This document shows, in pieces, positions 1 through 10,010 of a stretch of 64,000 nucleotides of DNA. Numbering within the stretch: position 1 is the first letter of the stretch; each line of letters starts with the position of its first letter. A program made the position numbers and the translations under genes. This DNA comes from Colwellia sp. Arc7-D (GTDB lineage Bacteria; Pseudomonadota; Gammaproteobacteria; Enterobacterales; Alteromonadaceae), in the NCBI RefSeq assembly GCF_003061515.1, contig NZ_CP028924.1, forward strand, positions 1,860,001-1,924,000, in the 5' to 3' direction. The notes below the pieces were generated by a model. The model was not told the DNA's origin. It searched no databases and saw only the letters and a program-made list of their open reading frames with translations.

Positions 1-1106
1 ATACCGTTTAGCCCACCAACTTTTAATTCCTTACGTAATAGTACTTTTCTGTTTTGTTCTGTTATCTGACCTAATGCCATACCTCGAACAATAACGGTTA
101 ACGTTTGGCTACCTGAAACCCCACCCATTGATGCTACAACAGGCATTAAAACAGCTAAAGCCACCACTTGTTGCAAGGTAGCTTCAAAAAAGCCAATAAA
201 CCAAGAGGCTAAAAATGCAGTAATTAAATTAATACCAAGCCAAATGCCACGGTTTTTGGCACTGGTTCTAACACTTGAAAATAAATCTTCGTCGGTAGAT
301 AAACCGGCAGCACTGTTAATTTGCTCTGTTTGTGTTTCTTGTTTGACTTGATAAGCCGTCTCAACGGTAAAACGGCCAAGGAAGTGGTCGTTTTCATCAA
401 CAACAGGCAATGACATTTTACCCGATAAAATTACAGCTTCTGCCGCCGAAGTTAATTCTTCATTACCATTGAGTTTAATGGTTTCAGGCGAAAACAATGT
501 TTTTAGGGTACTTTCAGCATCACTTTGAATTAAGCTGTTAATGTCAACAGTGCCAGTTAGAACACCCTCTTTATTTACTGCATAAAAGTCTTCTGTATAA
601 GGAGATAAGCCTTTTTGTAATAATAATTGCGCACTGGTTATTTTAAGCTTTTCAGAAATACGGACATAATTGTAATCTAGCCAATGGCCGACCTGATCAA
701 CAGTAAACTGTTGTGCTTGTTGATAAAGTTTTCGCTGCGAGTCGTCTAGATTTTTGATCGCATATTTTAATAATCGACTCGGTATTTCTTCTGCAATTTC
801 AATTACATCGTCAACGTCTAGTTGAGCGAGTAGTTCGAAGCACTCATCATCACTTAACGCCTGAATTAAGCTTGTTCTTGTGCCTTGTCCCATATCGACA
901 AAAGCATCTTTTTGAATGTCTTCTGGGTACGTAGCCCAGACACTTAAACGTTTATCTTGTGGCAGAGCTTCAATTAATAGCGCGAACTGCTCTGCTACAA
1001 GAGTTTCATTTGCAGCAAGCATTATTTGGGCTATGTCTTGCTCATGCTCTGCAATGAGAATGTCGTCGATAACTAAGGATAATTTATCAATAGTATTTTC
1101 TAACAT
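1..1106 (-). CDS. mgtE: Magnesium transporter MgtE (3' end cut off by the window)
   Basis: Inner-membrane Mg2+ channel/transporter. I translated it by hand from the ATG at 1106; about 368 residues are visible and the frame stays open to the window edge. The N-terminal part is a helical MgtE_N-type domain, followed by a paired CBS region around residues 130-260 (TVDINSLI, SLPVVDENDHFLGR). The first membrane segments carry the family motif LMPVVASMGGVSGSQ followed by TVIVRGMALGQI. The last roughly 80 residues of the membrane domain lie outside the window. It is divergent from a corA-like gene 269 bases away, so the two Mg2+ transporters share one intergenic control region. Family assignment is firm. 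Confidence 0.92.
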   Translation of the reverse strand, partial: MLENTIDKLSLVIDDILIAEHEQDIAQIMLAANETLVAEQFALLIEALPQDKRLSVWATYPEDIQKDAFVDMGQGTRTSLIQALSDDECFELLAQLDVDDVIEIAEEIPSRLLKYAIKNLDDSQRKLYQQAQQFTVDQVGHWLDYNYVRISEKLKITSAQLLLQKGLSPYTEDFYAVNKEGVLTGTVDINSLIQSDAESTLKTLFSPETIKLNGNEELTSAAEAVILSGKMSLPVVDENDHFLGRFTVETAYQVKQETQTEQINSAAGLSTDEDLFSSVRTSAKNRGIWLGINLITAFLASWFIGFFEATLQQVVALAVLMPVVASMGGVSGSQTLTVIVRGMALGQITEQNRKVLLRKELKVGGLNG

Positions 1107-1297
1107 TGGTTAATCCTTAAAACCGTTTTAATAACGGGATATGATCTTTATTGAGTAATGAATTGTATAACACTTATGGTTAACTATTATGGTGTTAATT
1201 TTATTCGTATTTACAGGTAATTGTATTACAATCAGGTAGAAATAAGTTAGCTTTAATAACAAAAAAGTTAAGTTTATTTTACAGTTTTTTGTTACTG

Positions 1298-1326
1298 ATT
1301 CTCAGGTGTTTATAAAAGCTGAGAAT
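1298..1326 (+). promoter_or_regulatory. Hairpin in the leader of the corA-like gene
   Basis: Arms ATTCTCAG (1298-1305) and CTGAGAAT (1319-1326) pair perfectly around a 13-base loop, about 50 bases before the corA start. It is not followed by a T run. It could be a small leader structure or part of an operator; the role is unknown. Confidence 0.35.
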
Positions 1327-1375
1327 AGGGTTAATAAATTATCCCGTTTTATTCGGGGCATATTGAGAGTATAAA

Positions 1376-2347
1376 ATGATAAAATGTATGTTGATTTCAC
1401 CTACACAAGAAACCGTTATCGGTAGTCGTGAATTAATAAGTCAATGGCAGGAAAATAACGACACTACGTTATGGATTGATCTTGATAACGTTGACTTAGA
1501 AGAAGAGAAAAAAATATTAACAGAATTTAAATGTCATCCTCTTGCGATCAACGATGTGCTGCGTGAGCGCCATCCTCCTAAAATTGAACTGTTTAAAGAT
1601 TATATCTTTATGTTGTATCGCGGCATTGTTGCTAACGATGACAGCCTGAAATTCAATCATTTACAAATAAGTATGTTTATCGGCAAGCGCGTGTTAATTA
1701 CTCGACATCCACAAAGTTCGTTAGCGATTAACGAGTTATTTTGTGAAATAGGTGAAAAGTACCTTAAGCGTAGTCCTGTTCATTTAGCACTAAGACTTTT
1801 CCATAGCAGCTGTGGTTACTACCTTAAAGAAATGTTTAGTTTTGAAGCTGAGCTAGAAAGAATTGAAGATGACTTTCAATTAAGTGGTAACGACCAAATG
1901 ATGAAACAAATTACCTCTTATCGTTCACAACTGGTTAAAATAAGACGTACTTTTAATTATCACGTAAACATGGGTGAAACCTTAAAAGCTTATGTTGATG
2001 ATGAAGACACTGATTTAATCACTGATAAAGAAACTCATACGGTGAATGACTTACGTGAACGTCTCGACCGCCTGCTCAGTTTGTCGCAAATGTATTATGA
2101 TATTTGTGGTGATTTAATTAATGGTTATATGTCAGTAACATCACATCAACTGAATGCTACTATGCGAGTATTAACGGTTATTACAGCATTATTTGTGCCG
2201 TTAACTTTTCTCGCCGGTATCTACGGTATGAACTTTGAATATATACCTGAGCTAAAAGCTGATAATGGTTACTTCATCTTATTAGGTGTTATGGCTGTGG
2301 TTTCAGTCGTATTGCTAATCGTATTTAAGCGAAAACGCTGGTTATAG
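1376..2347 (+). CDS. corA: CorA-family divalent cation transporter
   Basis: Inner-membrane Mg2+ (possibly Co2+/Ni2+ or Zn2+) channel of the CorA/ZntB family, 323 residues, the usual length. The N-terminal two thirds is the soluble alpha/beta funnel domain. The C-terminus has two membrane helices with the signature YGMNF (G284-M285-N286) between them and ends in a basic tail (KRKRW). The ATG at 1376 follows a weak GAGAG ribosome site; a second ATG four codons later is an alternative. The GMN signature is shared by CorA and ZntB, so the exact substrate cannot be read from sequence. It is divergent from mgtE. Confidence 0.88.
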   Translation: MIKCMLISPTQETVIGSRELISQWQENNDTTLWIDLDNVDLEEEKKILTEFKCHPLAINDVLRERHPPKIELFKDYIFMLYRGIVANDDSLKFNHLQISMFIGKRVLITRHPQSSLAINELFCEIGEKYLKRSPVHLALRLFHSSCGYYLKEMFSFEAELERIEDDFQLSGNDQMMKQITSYRSQLVKIRRTFNYHVNMGETLKAYVDDEDTDLITDKETHTVNDLRERLDRLLSLSQMYYDICGDLINGYMSVTSHQLNATMRVLTVITALFVPLTFLAGIYGMNFEYIPELKADNGYFILLGVMAVVSVVLLIVFKRKRWL

Positions 2348-2388
2348 CAATGTTAACTCATAGAAATATGGGTTAAAACTAGATTGAA

Positions 2389-2426
2389 TAGGAAGTTATG
2401 CCGACTCAAAACGGTATAGCTTCCTA
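2389..2426. terminator. Bidirectional terminator between converging corA and antiporter genes
   Basis: A 15-base stem (2389-2403 with 2412-2426) with two G-U wobble positions and an 8-base loop lies in the gap between two convergent genes. There is no long T run on either side. Confidence 0.5.
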
Positions 2427-2453
2427 ATATAAATTACATCAGAGCTTATTAAA

Positions 2454-3632
2454 TTACACTGATGGTTTTAGCGGGGTGTGTTCGACTTTAAGCCATTTTT
2501 TACTCAGGCCAATCCATATTGGGCTAGTCAGTAATGATAACGAGATAACACATAAGGCTAATTGGTAACCATACTCATTAATAATACTTGCCTGATGACC
2601 AACAGCAGCTAGCACAAAACTAAACTCACCTATTTGCGATAACAATACTCCAGCATAAAGACTCTCTTTCCAACTGAATTTTGACAACTTTAAAATAATA
2701 GCATTGATGAAAATATTAGTAATTAATGCGGCCATCACTAATATAGCGGTTTGTTGCCAATGACTTATTAAGAAGCTAATGTCTAGCAACATGCCTACTG
2801 AAACAAAAAACAAGGCAACAAATAACACCCTAAATGAATCTAAAGTCCGATGTACCCATAAGGTTTCTTTAGCTGCTCCCACAAGCATACCAGCAATAAA
2901 TGCTCCTAAAGCGGTTGATAGCTCAAACCATGCTGTGAGCATAGCTAAGCCAAAACAAATACCTAATGCAGCAAAAAGTTGTAATTCATGATCACCCTTT
3001 AACCACTTTGATAACGGTAAATGCACTTGTTTACGGGTAATTACAAAGGCGAATAATGCAACGGCGAATAGCGTGCCGACACCTTGTTTAACTAATTGCA
3101 CATTGTCGATGTTACCCGCACCAAGTAACCCTATGATTATAAGCATCGGAATAATGGCTAAGTCTTGCGCGAGTAAAATGCCTAATGCACTTTGCCCTAA
3201 GCTGGATGAAAGCATGCCATTATCTTGCAGTAATTTGATAACAATAGCGGTACTACTCAGGCTGATAACAAAGCCAATTAATACAATGCGAGCTAAACTC
3301 CAGTCAAACCAAATACCTAATAACCAAACGCAACCAACACTGAGTATAATTTGCATCAAGGTACCGAAAATAATGAGTTTCCAGTTTTCGACTAATTTAT
3401 GAATGTCGGTTTCCATGCCAACAAAAAATAACAGTAAAACCACGCCCGCTGTGCCTAAACGTGAAATACTGTCAATGTCGGTAACTAAACCAAAGCCCCA
3501 AGGACCGATAAAAATTCCTGCAATTAAATAAGCGACGACATGGGGTTGTCGAAAAAATTTCAAGATAAAGCCTAACAACAGTATAAAGAAAATAGCGCCC
3601 ACCGCTTGAGGTAAAAATGGGTCCATGTGCAT
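2454..3632 (-). CDS. Cation:proton antiporter, CPA2 (KefB/C-like) family
   Basis: Monovalent cation/H+ exchanger of the inner membrane. The whole protein is membrane-spanning (about 12 segments) and matches the Na_H_exchanger domain: GIFIGPWGFGLV near the N-terminus, a FFVGMETD segment, and ALGAFIAGMLVG later. It has no C-terminal TrkA-N (RCK) domain, unlike KefB/KefC, so the Kef glutathione gate is absent. I place the start at the ATG at 3632 (392 residues) because AAGG lies nine bases upstream; the frame is open further upstream to 3698, but that extension is not needed for the first helix. Ion preference cannot be told. Confidence 0.85.
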   Translation of the reverse strand: MHMDPFLPQAVGAIFFILLLGFILKFFRQPHVVAYLIAGIFIGPWGFGLVTDIDSISRLGTAGVVLLLFFVGMETDIHKLVENWKLIIFGTLMQIILSVGCVWLLGIWFDWSLARIVLIGFVISLSSTAIVIKLLQDNGMLSSSLGQSALGILLAQDLAIIPMLIIIGLLGAGNIDNVQLVKQGVGTLFAVALFAFVITRKQVHLPLSKWLKGDHELQLFAALGICFGLAMLTAWFELSTALGAFIAGMLVGAAKETLWVHRTLDSFRVLFVALFFVSVGMLLDISFLISHWQQTAILVMAALITNIFINAIILKLSKFSWKESLYAGVLLSQIGEFSFVLAAVGHQASIINEYGYQLALCVISLSLLTSPIWIGLSKKWLKVEHTPLKPSV

Positions 3633-3825
3633 AGCTGTTAACCTTTTAAAATATTGTATAAAATTAAGTGTAATGACAAAACAATCTACTGTTTGCAAAG
3701 TTGTTAAAGTATTGAATAAAACAATGTGGAAAGTTTGTAATTTTAACGATAGTGTAAACTACTTTATTTTATAACAACTATGTTTTATTAAGATTTCAGC
3801 TAAATAGTAATTAAATAATGATCTC

Positions 3826-5673
3826 ATGAAACAAAGTCGTCATAATTATATTCCGCTTTGTTGTTATCATCAGTTAATCAGCCATGGAAAAATATTGAAA
3901 TATCTGAATTACCTATACATAAGCCGATTATTTTATACATATATTACATTACTTTTACTGGTAACTACGTCCAAAGTAATTGCAGCTGACCCCGGCATTA
4001 ATTCAGGCACACATCTCAATATTATTGGTGTTGAAACAACCTTTAAAACTAATATTTATCGTAGTTTAAGCAGTAACGAAAATGTTATTCCTTTGTCTTT
4101 GCTCGGTTTCCCTCAATCCGACAATTATATTTTAAGTAAAGCACGCAGTGCACTACAAGCATTAGGCTATTATCAGCCCGCTTTAACGTTGTCAGAAGAT
4201 CAAAAAGGGAAGGTATTGAGCATTGAGCTAAATAAACCTGTTCGGTGGAATAACAGCAGTATTGCGCTCAATTGTGAAATAGAATCGAAAGAAATGTCAC
4301 AGCTTGTCGCTAAACACCCGTTTACCAAGGATAAAATAATTAACCATGGCGATTACAGTCAATTTAAATCACGGGTACAACGTCAAGCACAAGAGTTAGG
4401 TTTATTAAATGCTACTTTTGCCAAAAGTGCTTTAAATGTTGATATAGCAGAACTACAAGCAAATGTTGATTGGATTTTTAATTGCGGCGCTCGATATACC
4501 ATCCATAAGATCTCCATTGAAGGTACGGTTTTATCTCACGATTTAGTTAACAGTTATTCAACTATTCGTGAAGGTGATGCCTACAGCCAATTAGACATTG
4601 TTGCTAGTCAACAAGCACTGAACCGTTCTGGTTTTTTTAAATCGGTTGTGGTTGATCAGTCAGTCGACCATGCAACAAAAAGTGTCGATGTTAACCTTTC
4701 AATACTCGATACCGACAAGTATGAGCTTAAAACGTTATTAGGCTACGGTACTGATAGTGGAGGAAAACTTGGTGTTAGTTGGAGAAATAGAAGGGTAAAC
4801 AACAGGGCACATCAATATGTTGCTTCTATCGACTTTAATGAGGTTAAATTAAATAAAGCTAATTTACATGCGACATTTCAGTATCAAATCCCGTTAGAAA
4901 AAGCCAGTAGCCAGTGGATAAACCTAGTCAGTTATGAGGTTAAAGATGAAGAAATTGGTCGCAGTAATATTTTAACTTTAGAGTCGGTATTAGCGAATAA
5001 AATTAATGCTCATTGGTCGAGTCAATGGTCTATTGTTATGGCACAAGAGCAACTAGAATCAGAAGCTGATGTAAACCAAAGTCTTAAATATATTGTTCCT
5101 TCATGGCAGACTAACTATTACAGTGTGACCGATCCCTTTTCGGCGGTTGAGGGCTGGCGTTGGCAAAGTATCATTCGATTTAGTACCAAGCAATTGAGCA
5201 ATCCCGACATCGAATTTTTACAAACAGATCAGAAAGTAAAACGTATTTGGTCATTAAATGATGATTGGCGTTTACTGTTGCGCGCTCGTATCGGTTCAAC
5301 ACTAATGGATACCGAAGATTTTACGAGTTCAATGCCATCAACCTATCGATTTTTTGCCGGCGGTGACGTATCTGTACGTGGTTATAAACATCAAAGCTTA
5401 TCGCCGACTGATAACGATGTATCCATTGGTGGTAAGCATATATTAACCTCGGGCATTGAAGTTGATTATTTATTTTATGAAAGCTTTCGTTGGGCGATAT
5501 TTTCCGACCAAGGTAATGCTTTTAATGATTGGAAAGACTGGGAGTTGCAAAAGTCAGTTGGTACAGGTTTAAGGTGGGTTACACCGATTGGTGCTATTCG
5601 CCTAGATATCGCGAAGGCACTTGACGGAAATAAAGCATGGCGTTTTCATGTCACCATAGGGCCTGATCTATGA
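3826..5673 (+). CDS. tamA: Outer-membrane translocation protein TamA (BamA/Omp85 family)
   Basis: Outer-membrane half of the TAM complex, which with TamB moves proteins and/or lipids between the membranes. 615 residues: an unusually long N-region (about 30 residues) before a hydrophobic signal (roughly 30-52, ending near VIAADPG), then POTRA domains to about residue 300, then a 16-strand Omp85 barrel. The barrel has the diagnostic VRGY loop-6 motif (RGY at 518-520) and ends in IGPDL. E. coli TamA is about 577 residues, so the extra length is all at the N-terminus; the real start may be downstream at a non-ATG codon. The stop overlaps the tamB start (ATGA), indicating coupled translation. Confidence 0.9.
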   Translation: MKQSRHNYIPLCCYHQLISHGKILKYLNYLYISRLFYTYITLLLLVTTSKVIAADPGINSGTHLNIIGVETTFKTNIYRSLSSNENVIPLSLLGFPQSDNYILSKARSALQALGYYQPALTLSEDQKGKVLSIELNKPVRWNNSSIALNCEIESKEMSQLVAKHPFTKDKIINHGDYSQFKSRVQRQAQELGLLNATFAKSALNVDIAELQANVDWIFNCGARYTIHKISIEGTVLSHDLVNSYSTIREGDAYSQLDIVASQQALNRSGFFKSVVVDQSVDHATKSVDVNLSILDTDKYELKTLLGYGTDSGGKLGVSWRNRRVNNRAHQYVASIDFNEVKLNKANLHATFQYQIPLEKASSQWINLVSYEVKDEEIGRSNILTLESVLANKINAHWSSQWSIVMAQEQLESEADVNQSLKYIVPSWQTNYYSVTDPFSAVEGWRWQSIIRFSTKQLSNPDIEFLQTDQKVKRIWSLNDDWRLLLRARIGSTLMDTEDFTSSMPSTYRFFAGGDVSVRGYKHQSLSPTDNDVSIGGKHILTSGIEVDYLFYESFRWAIFSDQGNAFNDWKDWELQKSVGTGLRWVTPIGAIRLDIAKALDGNKAWRFHVTIGPDL

Positions 5674-8600
5674 AACCGTTCAAAAAGAAAGCCATACTAA
5701 CTTGGCTTAGCGTAGCTTTTACTGCGTTAGTGGCGATTATATTGTTATTACTAACCTGGTTTTATACCACGGAGTCAGGTTTACAATGGTTAGTCAATCG
5801 CGGTGCACAATTTCAACCCCAAGCGCTAAGCATAGGTAAAGTCAGTGGTACATTAAGCTCGCGTGTACAGCTATCAGAATTTAAGTGGCAACAACCTGAG
5901 ACAAATATTCACGTTACCGATATTGTTGTTGATTGTCAGTGGCTGTATTTGCTCGATAGGGTGGTCGTTTGCGATAACATCACGATAAATGCTTTCAATT
6001 TATCGAGTGATGGTGATAAAAAAACAGATGAACCTCAAGCAATTTTACCTGCGTTAAACGCCATTGAATTTCCTATTGAGATTAAGATCCAACAGGCAGC
6101 AATTAATACCATTAACTATCAAGTTATATCACCTGAAACAACAAATACTGCCAACAACAAACTTACCGTAAATGCCCAGTACAATATAAAGCAGTTAAGT
6201 TTGAAAAAATTGGCGCTTGCGGGCAATAAAGCCAGTGTTAGTGAATTAACGTTAACATATGACGAGCATAACCTTGCAGTATCTGGCTATGTTGATATGC
6301 GAAAAAAATGGCAACATCAACTCGGTTTAAGTGTACAAGGACCAAAGCTGTCGGTTAATGCAAAAACAAAAGGACGAATGAGTGAATCATCAACCTTAAC
6401 CTTGCAGTTGCAATCGCCCAACCAATTATTAGTCTCTGCTGATTGGTATTATGATCAAGGTTTGTTTATAAAAAATGGCCGTTTAACCGCTGAAAAACAA
6501 CAAGTGGCATTGAGCGATGTCAACATAACTGTTGAAAAGTTGTCCGGTAAATTTGCTCTTAATTGGCCTGAACTTACCGCAAACTTACAAACTACCGCTA
6601 CTTGGCAAGCATTTGAACCGATTAGTTTAGATGTTAATACAACGCTCGACAATGTACTTAATTGGCGCTCGCATTTAGCCGTTTCTCTCTTGTTAAAAAG
6701 CGAACTTAAAGAAGCACAAATAGCCGCTTCAATAAAACAAGCCTTTCCAGACACAGTTAACCATAAAAGTTCGACAATAAAAGCCGCGTGGCCGGTGTTG
6801 GCGAACCTTGAAATGAATGTTAACCAAGGTATTTTAAACCTTAAAAGTCATGAAATTATATTGGGTGAGTTGACAGCCAATGTGCAAGGCGAGGTAAACA
6901 TTGATAATCCAACCACTGAAAACTTATCGTTTAATGGCAGCATTGAAGGTCGCTCATTAGATTTAATAAATTCGTTAGAAATTGCTAATATCAAAGCAAA
7001 TTGGCAAGTTGAAAAACAACAATCTGTTTGGGCAGCTACCAGCGAAGGAAAAATTGAGCATTTAGCTTTACCCAACTTTGTTGGTAAAAACATTGATTGG
7101 TCACTGGATTTTGGTGAAAAGTGGCTAGCCAATGTTAACGCAGGCTCATTTACTGTTAACGATAATGTTGTTGAACTAGCTTCATTAAATTTTTCAGGAT
7201 TACCTGAAAAACATAATATGTTAGTAAAGGCTAAATTAGCAGAGAATACTGATGTCAACTTAACACTTGACGGTAAAATTCCACAAGAAAATGCTGAACC
7301 CTTTAGTCCTGAAAGTAATTTAGCTAACGCAATTTGGCAAATTAATAACCTTGAATTTAAAGCTTTAAATCAAAAAGAAAATGTTTTAATTACAAGCGAA
7401 CAGTTGCTTTTGGGCTCAGATACGCAGCGGGTTAAAAACCTATGTCTTAGCGGTGTTGGAAAACTGTGTATTAATGCTGAAAATAAAACTCAGCAATGGT
7501 CAGCTAATTTAATATTTAATCAATGGGCAATGTCACCAGTTTTTAAACAAGTTCAAGCATGGCAATCAATACTACTCGCAAGTCCAACGCATGAATTACA
7601 AAGCATAGAGGGCACGGTTAATGGTAATTTATCGATAACAGGACATGCCAAAAAACTTGAAAAATTTAATGCCAATATAACAATCCCAAGCTTTAAATGG
7701 CAGTCAGCACAAATTCAATTGCAAGTAGAAGAATTTTCGGTCAATACCCAGCAGAAGCAAGACGATATTGCTTTAATTACCCAATGGGAAACCATAAATA
7801 CTCAGATAGTTTTACCACAATCGCAATCTGAAGTTGTGATGCCTAAGGGCGAGCTTGTGCTGTCGATTACGCCTGATTTTAAAGTCGATTTTAATTTAGA
7901 ACAACCAGATATTAAGTTTAATATTCCCGATGAAAAAATCAAAGCTGATAACGCTTTTTCAAAGCATTTATTAACTATTACACAATTTAAACTTCAAGGT
8001 CAGTGGTTACAAAACAGTGTTAGTTCACGACTGAATATTCGTTTACCAGGCGAAGATGAAATAACCGCTCAATTAAGCAGTGATTGGCCTTTAGTTGACT
8101 CTGCAAAGATAAGTGGTGACTTATCACTCAGTTTAAAAGAATTTGACTGGCTCAAACAATGGCAGAAAGGGTTAGATAAAATTGACCTCAGTTTAGTACA
8201 AAATTTTACCTTAGCAGGCACATTACAAAAGCCCATTATTGATGGTGAAGGTATAGTCGATATTAACCATTTAGTTATTGATGAATATGGCTTAGATATT
8301 AGTAACAGCAAAATAAAATTAAGCAGTCAGCAAGATAGCATTGTATTGTTGGGCGAATTACAAAATCCACAAGGGGCATTAACTATTGCCGGCGATGCTA
8401 AGATATCTGCGCCGATAAAAGCAAATTTAACCGTCGAAGGTCAACAAGTTACGCTGGTAAATAATAATGAAAATAAATTAATTGTTTCACCTATGCTAAA
8501 AGCAAAGTTCGAGAATAATCATTTAACTGTTAACGGTAATTTGGTTGTAGATCAGGCTGATATCAAAGTAGCATCATTACCAAAATCTGCAATTAATGTT

Positions 8601-9413
8601 TCTGAAGATCAAGTCATTATTGATGAAAACGCGCAAACCGTTACAGATTCGCCATTTGATTATGATATCTCTCTGACGTTGTCGGCAGGAGATAATGTTA
8701 AAATTAGCGGCTTTGGTTTATCAAGTGAAATACAAGGTAACCTATCTTCAACTCTTATAACCGGACAAGCCCTAACGCTTAATGGCCGATTAGATTTAAA
8801 AGACGGTAAGTTTGAAGCATACAAGCAAACATTGACTATAGAGCAAGGGCAATTATTGTTTTTGGGTACCGCTGCTAATCCGAGTATACAATTTCGTGCT
8901 ATTAGAATGGTCGATGATATAAAAGTGGGCATTATTGCCGATGGCACCATACAAAAACCGCGTTTAACTTTATTTTCGGAGCCGACTATGGCTGATGAAA
9001 ATATTTTATCCTTACTAATAACGGGTCGAAACCTAGACTCTTTATCGCAACAAGAGGGTAATGCTTTAACCAGTGCGGCTATTAGTTTAGGCGTAGAAAG
9101 TGCTAACAAATTAGTACAAAAAATAGGAGACCAGCTAGGTCTTAAAGATGTTGCATTTACCAGTAAAAGTGGCAGTAACGGTAATAGCACACGTGTTGAT
9201 ATTGCGGCGAAGATTAACGACCGCTTAAATGTTGGCTACGGCACGAACATAGATTCTGAAAGTGGCTTACAAGCAGGGTGGAGCATAGAATATAAACTAT
9301 CACCGAATATATCTTTTGAAGCGATAAGCGGTGAAGAAATAAGTGCTAATATTAACTATAAAAAACAGTTTTCGACGACTAAAGATAAAAATAACAAAAA
9401 AGATCAAGACTAA
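5670..9413 (+). CDS. tamB: Inner-membrane-anchored TamB, translocation and assembly module
   Basis: Partner of TamA. 1247 residues: one N-terminal signal anchor (about 9-31), a very long periplasmic region of short beta repeats forming the beta-taco groove, and a C-terminal DUF490/TamB domain (roughly residue 900 to the end) with the typical SGFGLSSEIQG, NGRLDLKDGKFEAY and ENILSLLITGR stretches. E. coli TamB is 1259 residues, so this is full length. It overlaps tamA by four bases. A 176-codon antisense frame inside it is a by-product of beta-repeat codon use. Confidence 0.92.
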   Translation: MKPFKKKAILTWLSVAFTALVAIILLLLTWFYTTESGLQWLVNRGAQFQPQALSIGKVSGTLSSRVQLSEFKWQQPETNIHVTDIVVDCQWLYLLDRVVVCDNITINAFNLSSDGDKKTDEPQAILPALNAIEFPIEIKIQQAAINTINYQVISPETTNTANNKLTVNAQYNIKQLSLKKLALAGNKASVSELTLTYDEHNLAVSGYVDMRKKWQHQLGLSVQGPKLSVNAKTKGRMSESSTLTLQLQSPNQLLVSADWYYDQGLFIKNGRLTAEKQQVALSDVNITVEKLSGKFALNWPELTANLQTTATWQAFEPISLDVNTTLDNVLNWRSHLAVSLLLKSELKEAQIAASIKQAFPDTVNHKSSTIKAAWPVLANLEMNVNQGILNLKSHEIILGELTANVQGEVNIDNPTTENLSFNGSIEGRSLDLINSLEIANIKANWQVEKQQSVWAATSEGKIEHLALPNFVGKNIDWSLDFGEKWLANVNAGSFTVNDNVVELASLNFSGLPEKHNMLVKAKLAENTDVNLTLDGKIPQENAEPFSPESNLANAIWQINNLEFKALNQKENVLITSEQLLLGSDTQRVKNLCLSGVGKLCINAENKTQQWSANLIFNQWAMSPVFKQVQAWQSILLASPTHELQSIEGTVNGNLSITGHAKKLEKFNANITIPSFKWQSAQIQLQVEEFSVNTQQKQDDIALITQWETINTQIVLPQSQSEVVMPKGELVLSITPDFKVDFNLEQPDIKFNIPDEKIKADNAFSKHLLTITQFKLQGQWLQNSVSSRLNIRLPGEDEITAQLSSDWPLVDSAKISGDLSLSLKEFDWLKQWQKGLDKIDLSLVQNFTLAGTLQKPIIDGEGIVDINHLVIDEYGLDISNSKIKLSSQQDSIVLLGELQNPQGALTIAGDAKISAPIKANLTVEGQQVTLVNNNENKLIVSPMLKAKFENNHLTVNGNLVVDQADIKVASLPKSAINVSEDQVIIDENAQTVTDSPFDYDISLTLSAGDNVKISGFGLSSEIQGNLSSTLITGQALTLNGRLDLKDGKFEAYKQTLTIEQGQLLFLGTAANPSIQFRAIRMVDDIKVGIIADGTIQKPRLTLFSEPTMADENILSLLITGRNLDSLSQQEGNALTSAAISLGVESANKLVQKIGDQLGLKDVAFTSKSGSNGNSTRVDIAAKINDRLNVGYGTNIDSESGLQAGWSIEYKLSPNISFEAISGEEISANINYKKQFSTTKDKNNKKDQD

Positions 9414-9439
9414 GTGGTCACAAAAACAAAAAGGTATTT

Positions 9440-9922
9440 ATGTCAGCAGATTTAACAAATGCAAATAACGCAACATCAGAAGTTTTAGTTGCGGCGGTGA
9501 GCATTCCAAGACGTCACCCATTAATTAACTGGTTATTAGCTATACTCATTGCAACGCTTGGTGTTTATTTATCCATTATCCAATATGCGGGTTTAGAGTG
9601 GCTTTCTCGCAGTGGCTGTTTAATTGCCGTACTAGGTGTTTGGTCAGGGCTGGGCGGCATAATACAAGAGCGCTTATTGATAGGGCGGCTTAATTTTCAT
9701 CATAGGATCACACTGGCTCGCGCAAAAAGAAATCTGCGTAGACTAAAAGTTTCAAATGAAAATATGGAAAGCAAAATTCAAACTATTGAAGATGACTTTG
9801 AAGAAAAAACCGAAAAAATATTGCAAGCTGTAAGGTTACAGCTTGGTATTCTAGAAGTATCGTTACTTATTACCGGTACTTTATTATGGGGATTTGGCGA
9901 TTTATTTTTTATTATCAAATAA
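9440..9922 (+). CDS. Small membrane protein with a central coiled coil, function unknown
   Basis: 160 residues, not recognised as a named family. Two hydrophobic segments (about 27-46 and 54-76, with GCLIAVLGVWSGLGG), a charged helix of about 60 residues with heptad-like spacing (RNLRRLKVSNENMESKIQ...EKTEKI), and a last hydrophobic segment (about 139-158) ending in FFIIK. This order of membrane pair, coiled coil and membrane segment is seen in small scaffold or sensor proteins, but no function follows from it. It starts 26 bases after tamB on the same strand, so it may be co-transcribed. Confidence 0.7.
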   Translation: MSADLTNANNATSEVLVAAVSIPRRHPLINWLLAILIATLGVYLSIIQYAGLEWLSRSGCLIAVLGVWSGLGGIIQERLLIGRLNFHHRITLARAKRNLRRLKVSNENMESKIQTIEDDFEEKTEKILQAVRLQLGILEVSLLITGTLLWGFGDLFFIIK

Positions 9923-9940
9923 ATAGCTTAAAAAAATCTA

Positions 9941-9998
9941 TGCCTAATATGTTAATGAATAACCAAAAAATTTGATTTTTTCATTCGGTCATTAGGCA
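9941..9998. terminator. Long imperfect hairpin between converging genes
   Basis: Outer arms TGCCTAAT (9941-9948) and ATTAGGCA (9991-9998) enclose an inner A-run/T-run pair (AAAAAAT with ATTTTTT). It lies between the end of the coiled-coil gene and the end of the universal stress gene and probably terminates both. Confidence 0.55.
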
Positions 9999-10010
9999 CA
10001 ACGCTGATAA

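Noticed and set aside
1107..1375. M-box magnesium riboswitch between mgtE and corA
   Set aside because: Only one simple hairpin is visible; I cannot find the multi-helix core expected for an M-box.
6455..7258. Two antisense frames within tamB
   Set aside because: Same reason: they mirror the beta-repeat codons of tamB and show no family features.
8660..9190. A 176-codon frame on the minus strand inside tamB
   Set aside because: Fully antisense to a strongly supported gene, no ribosome site, low-complexity Leu/Pro/Ser composition typical of a shadow frame.
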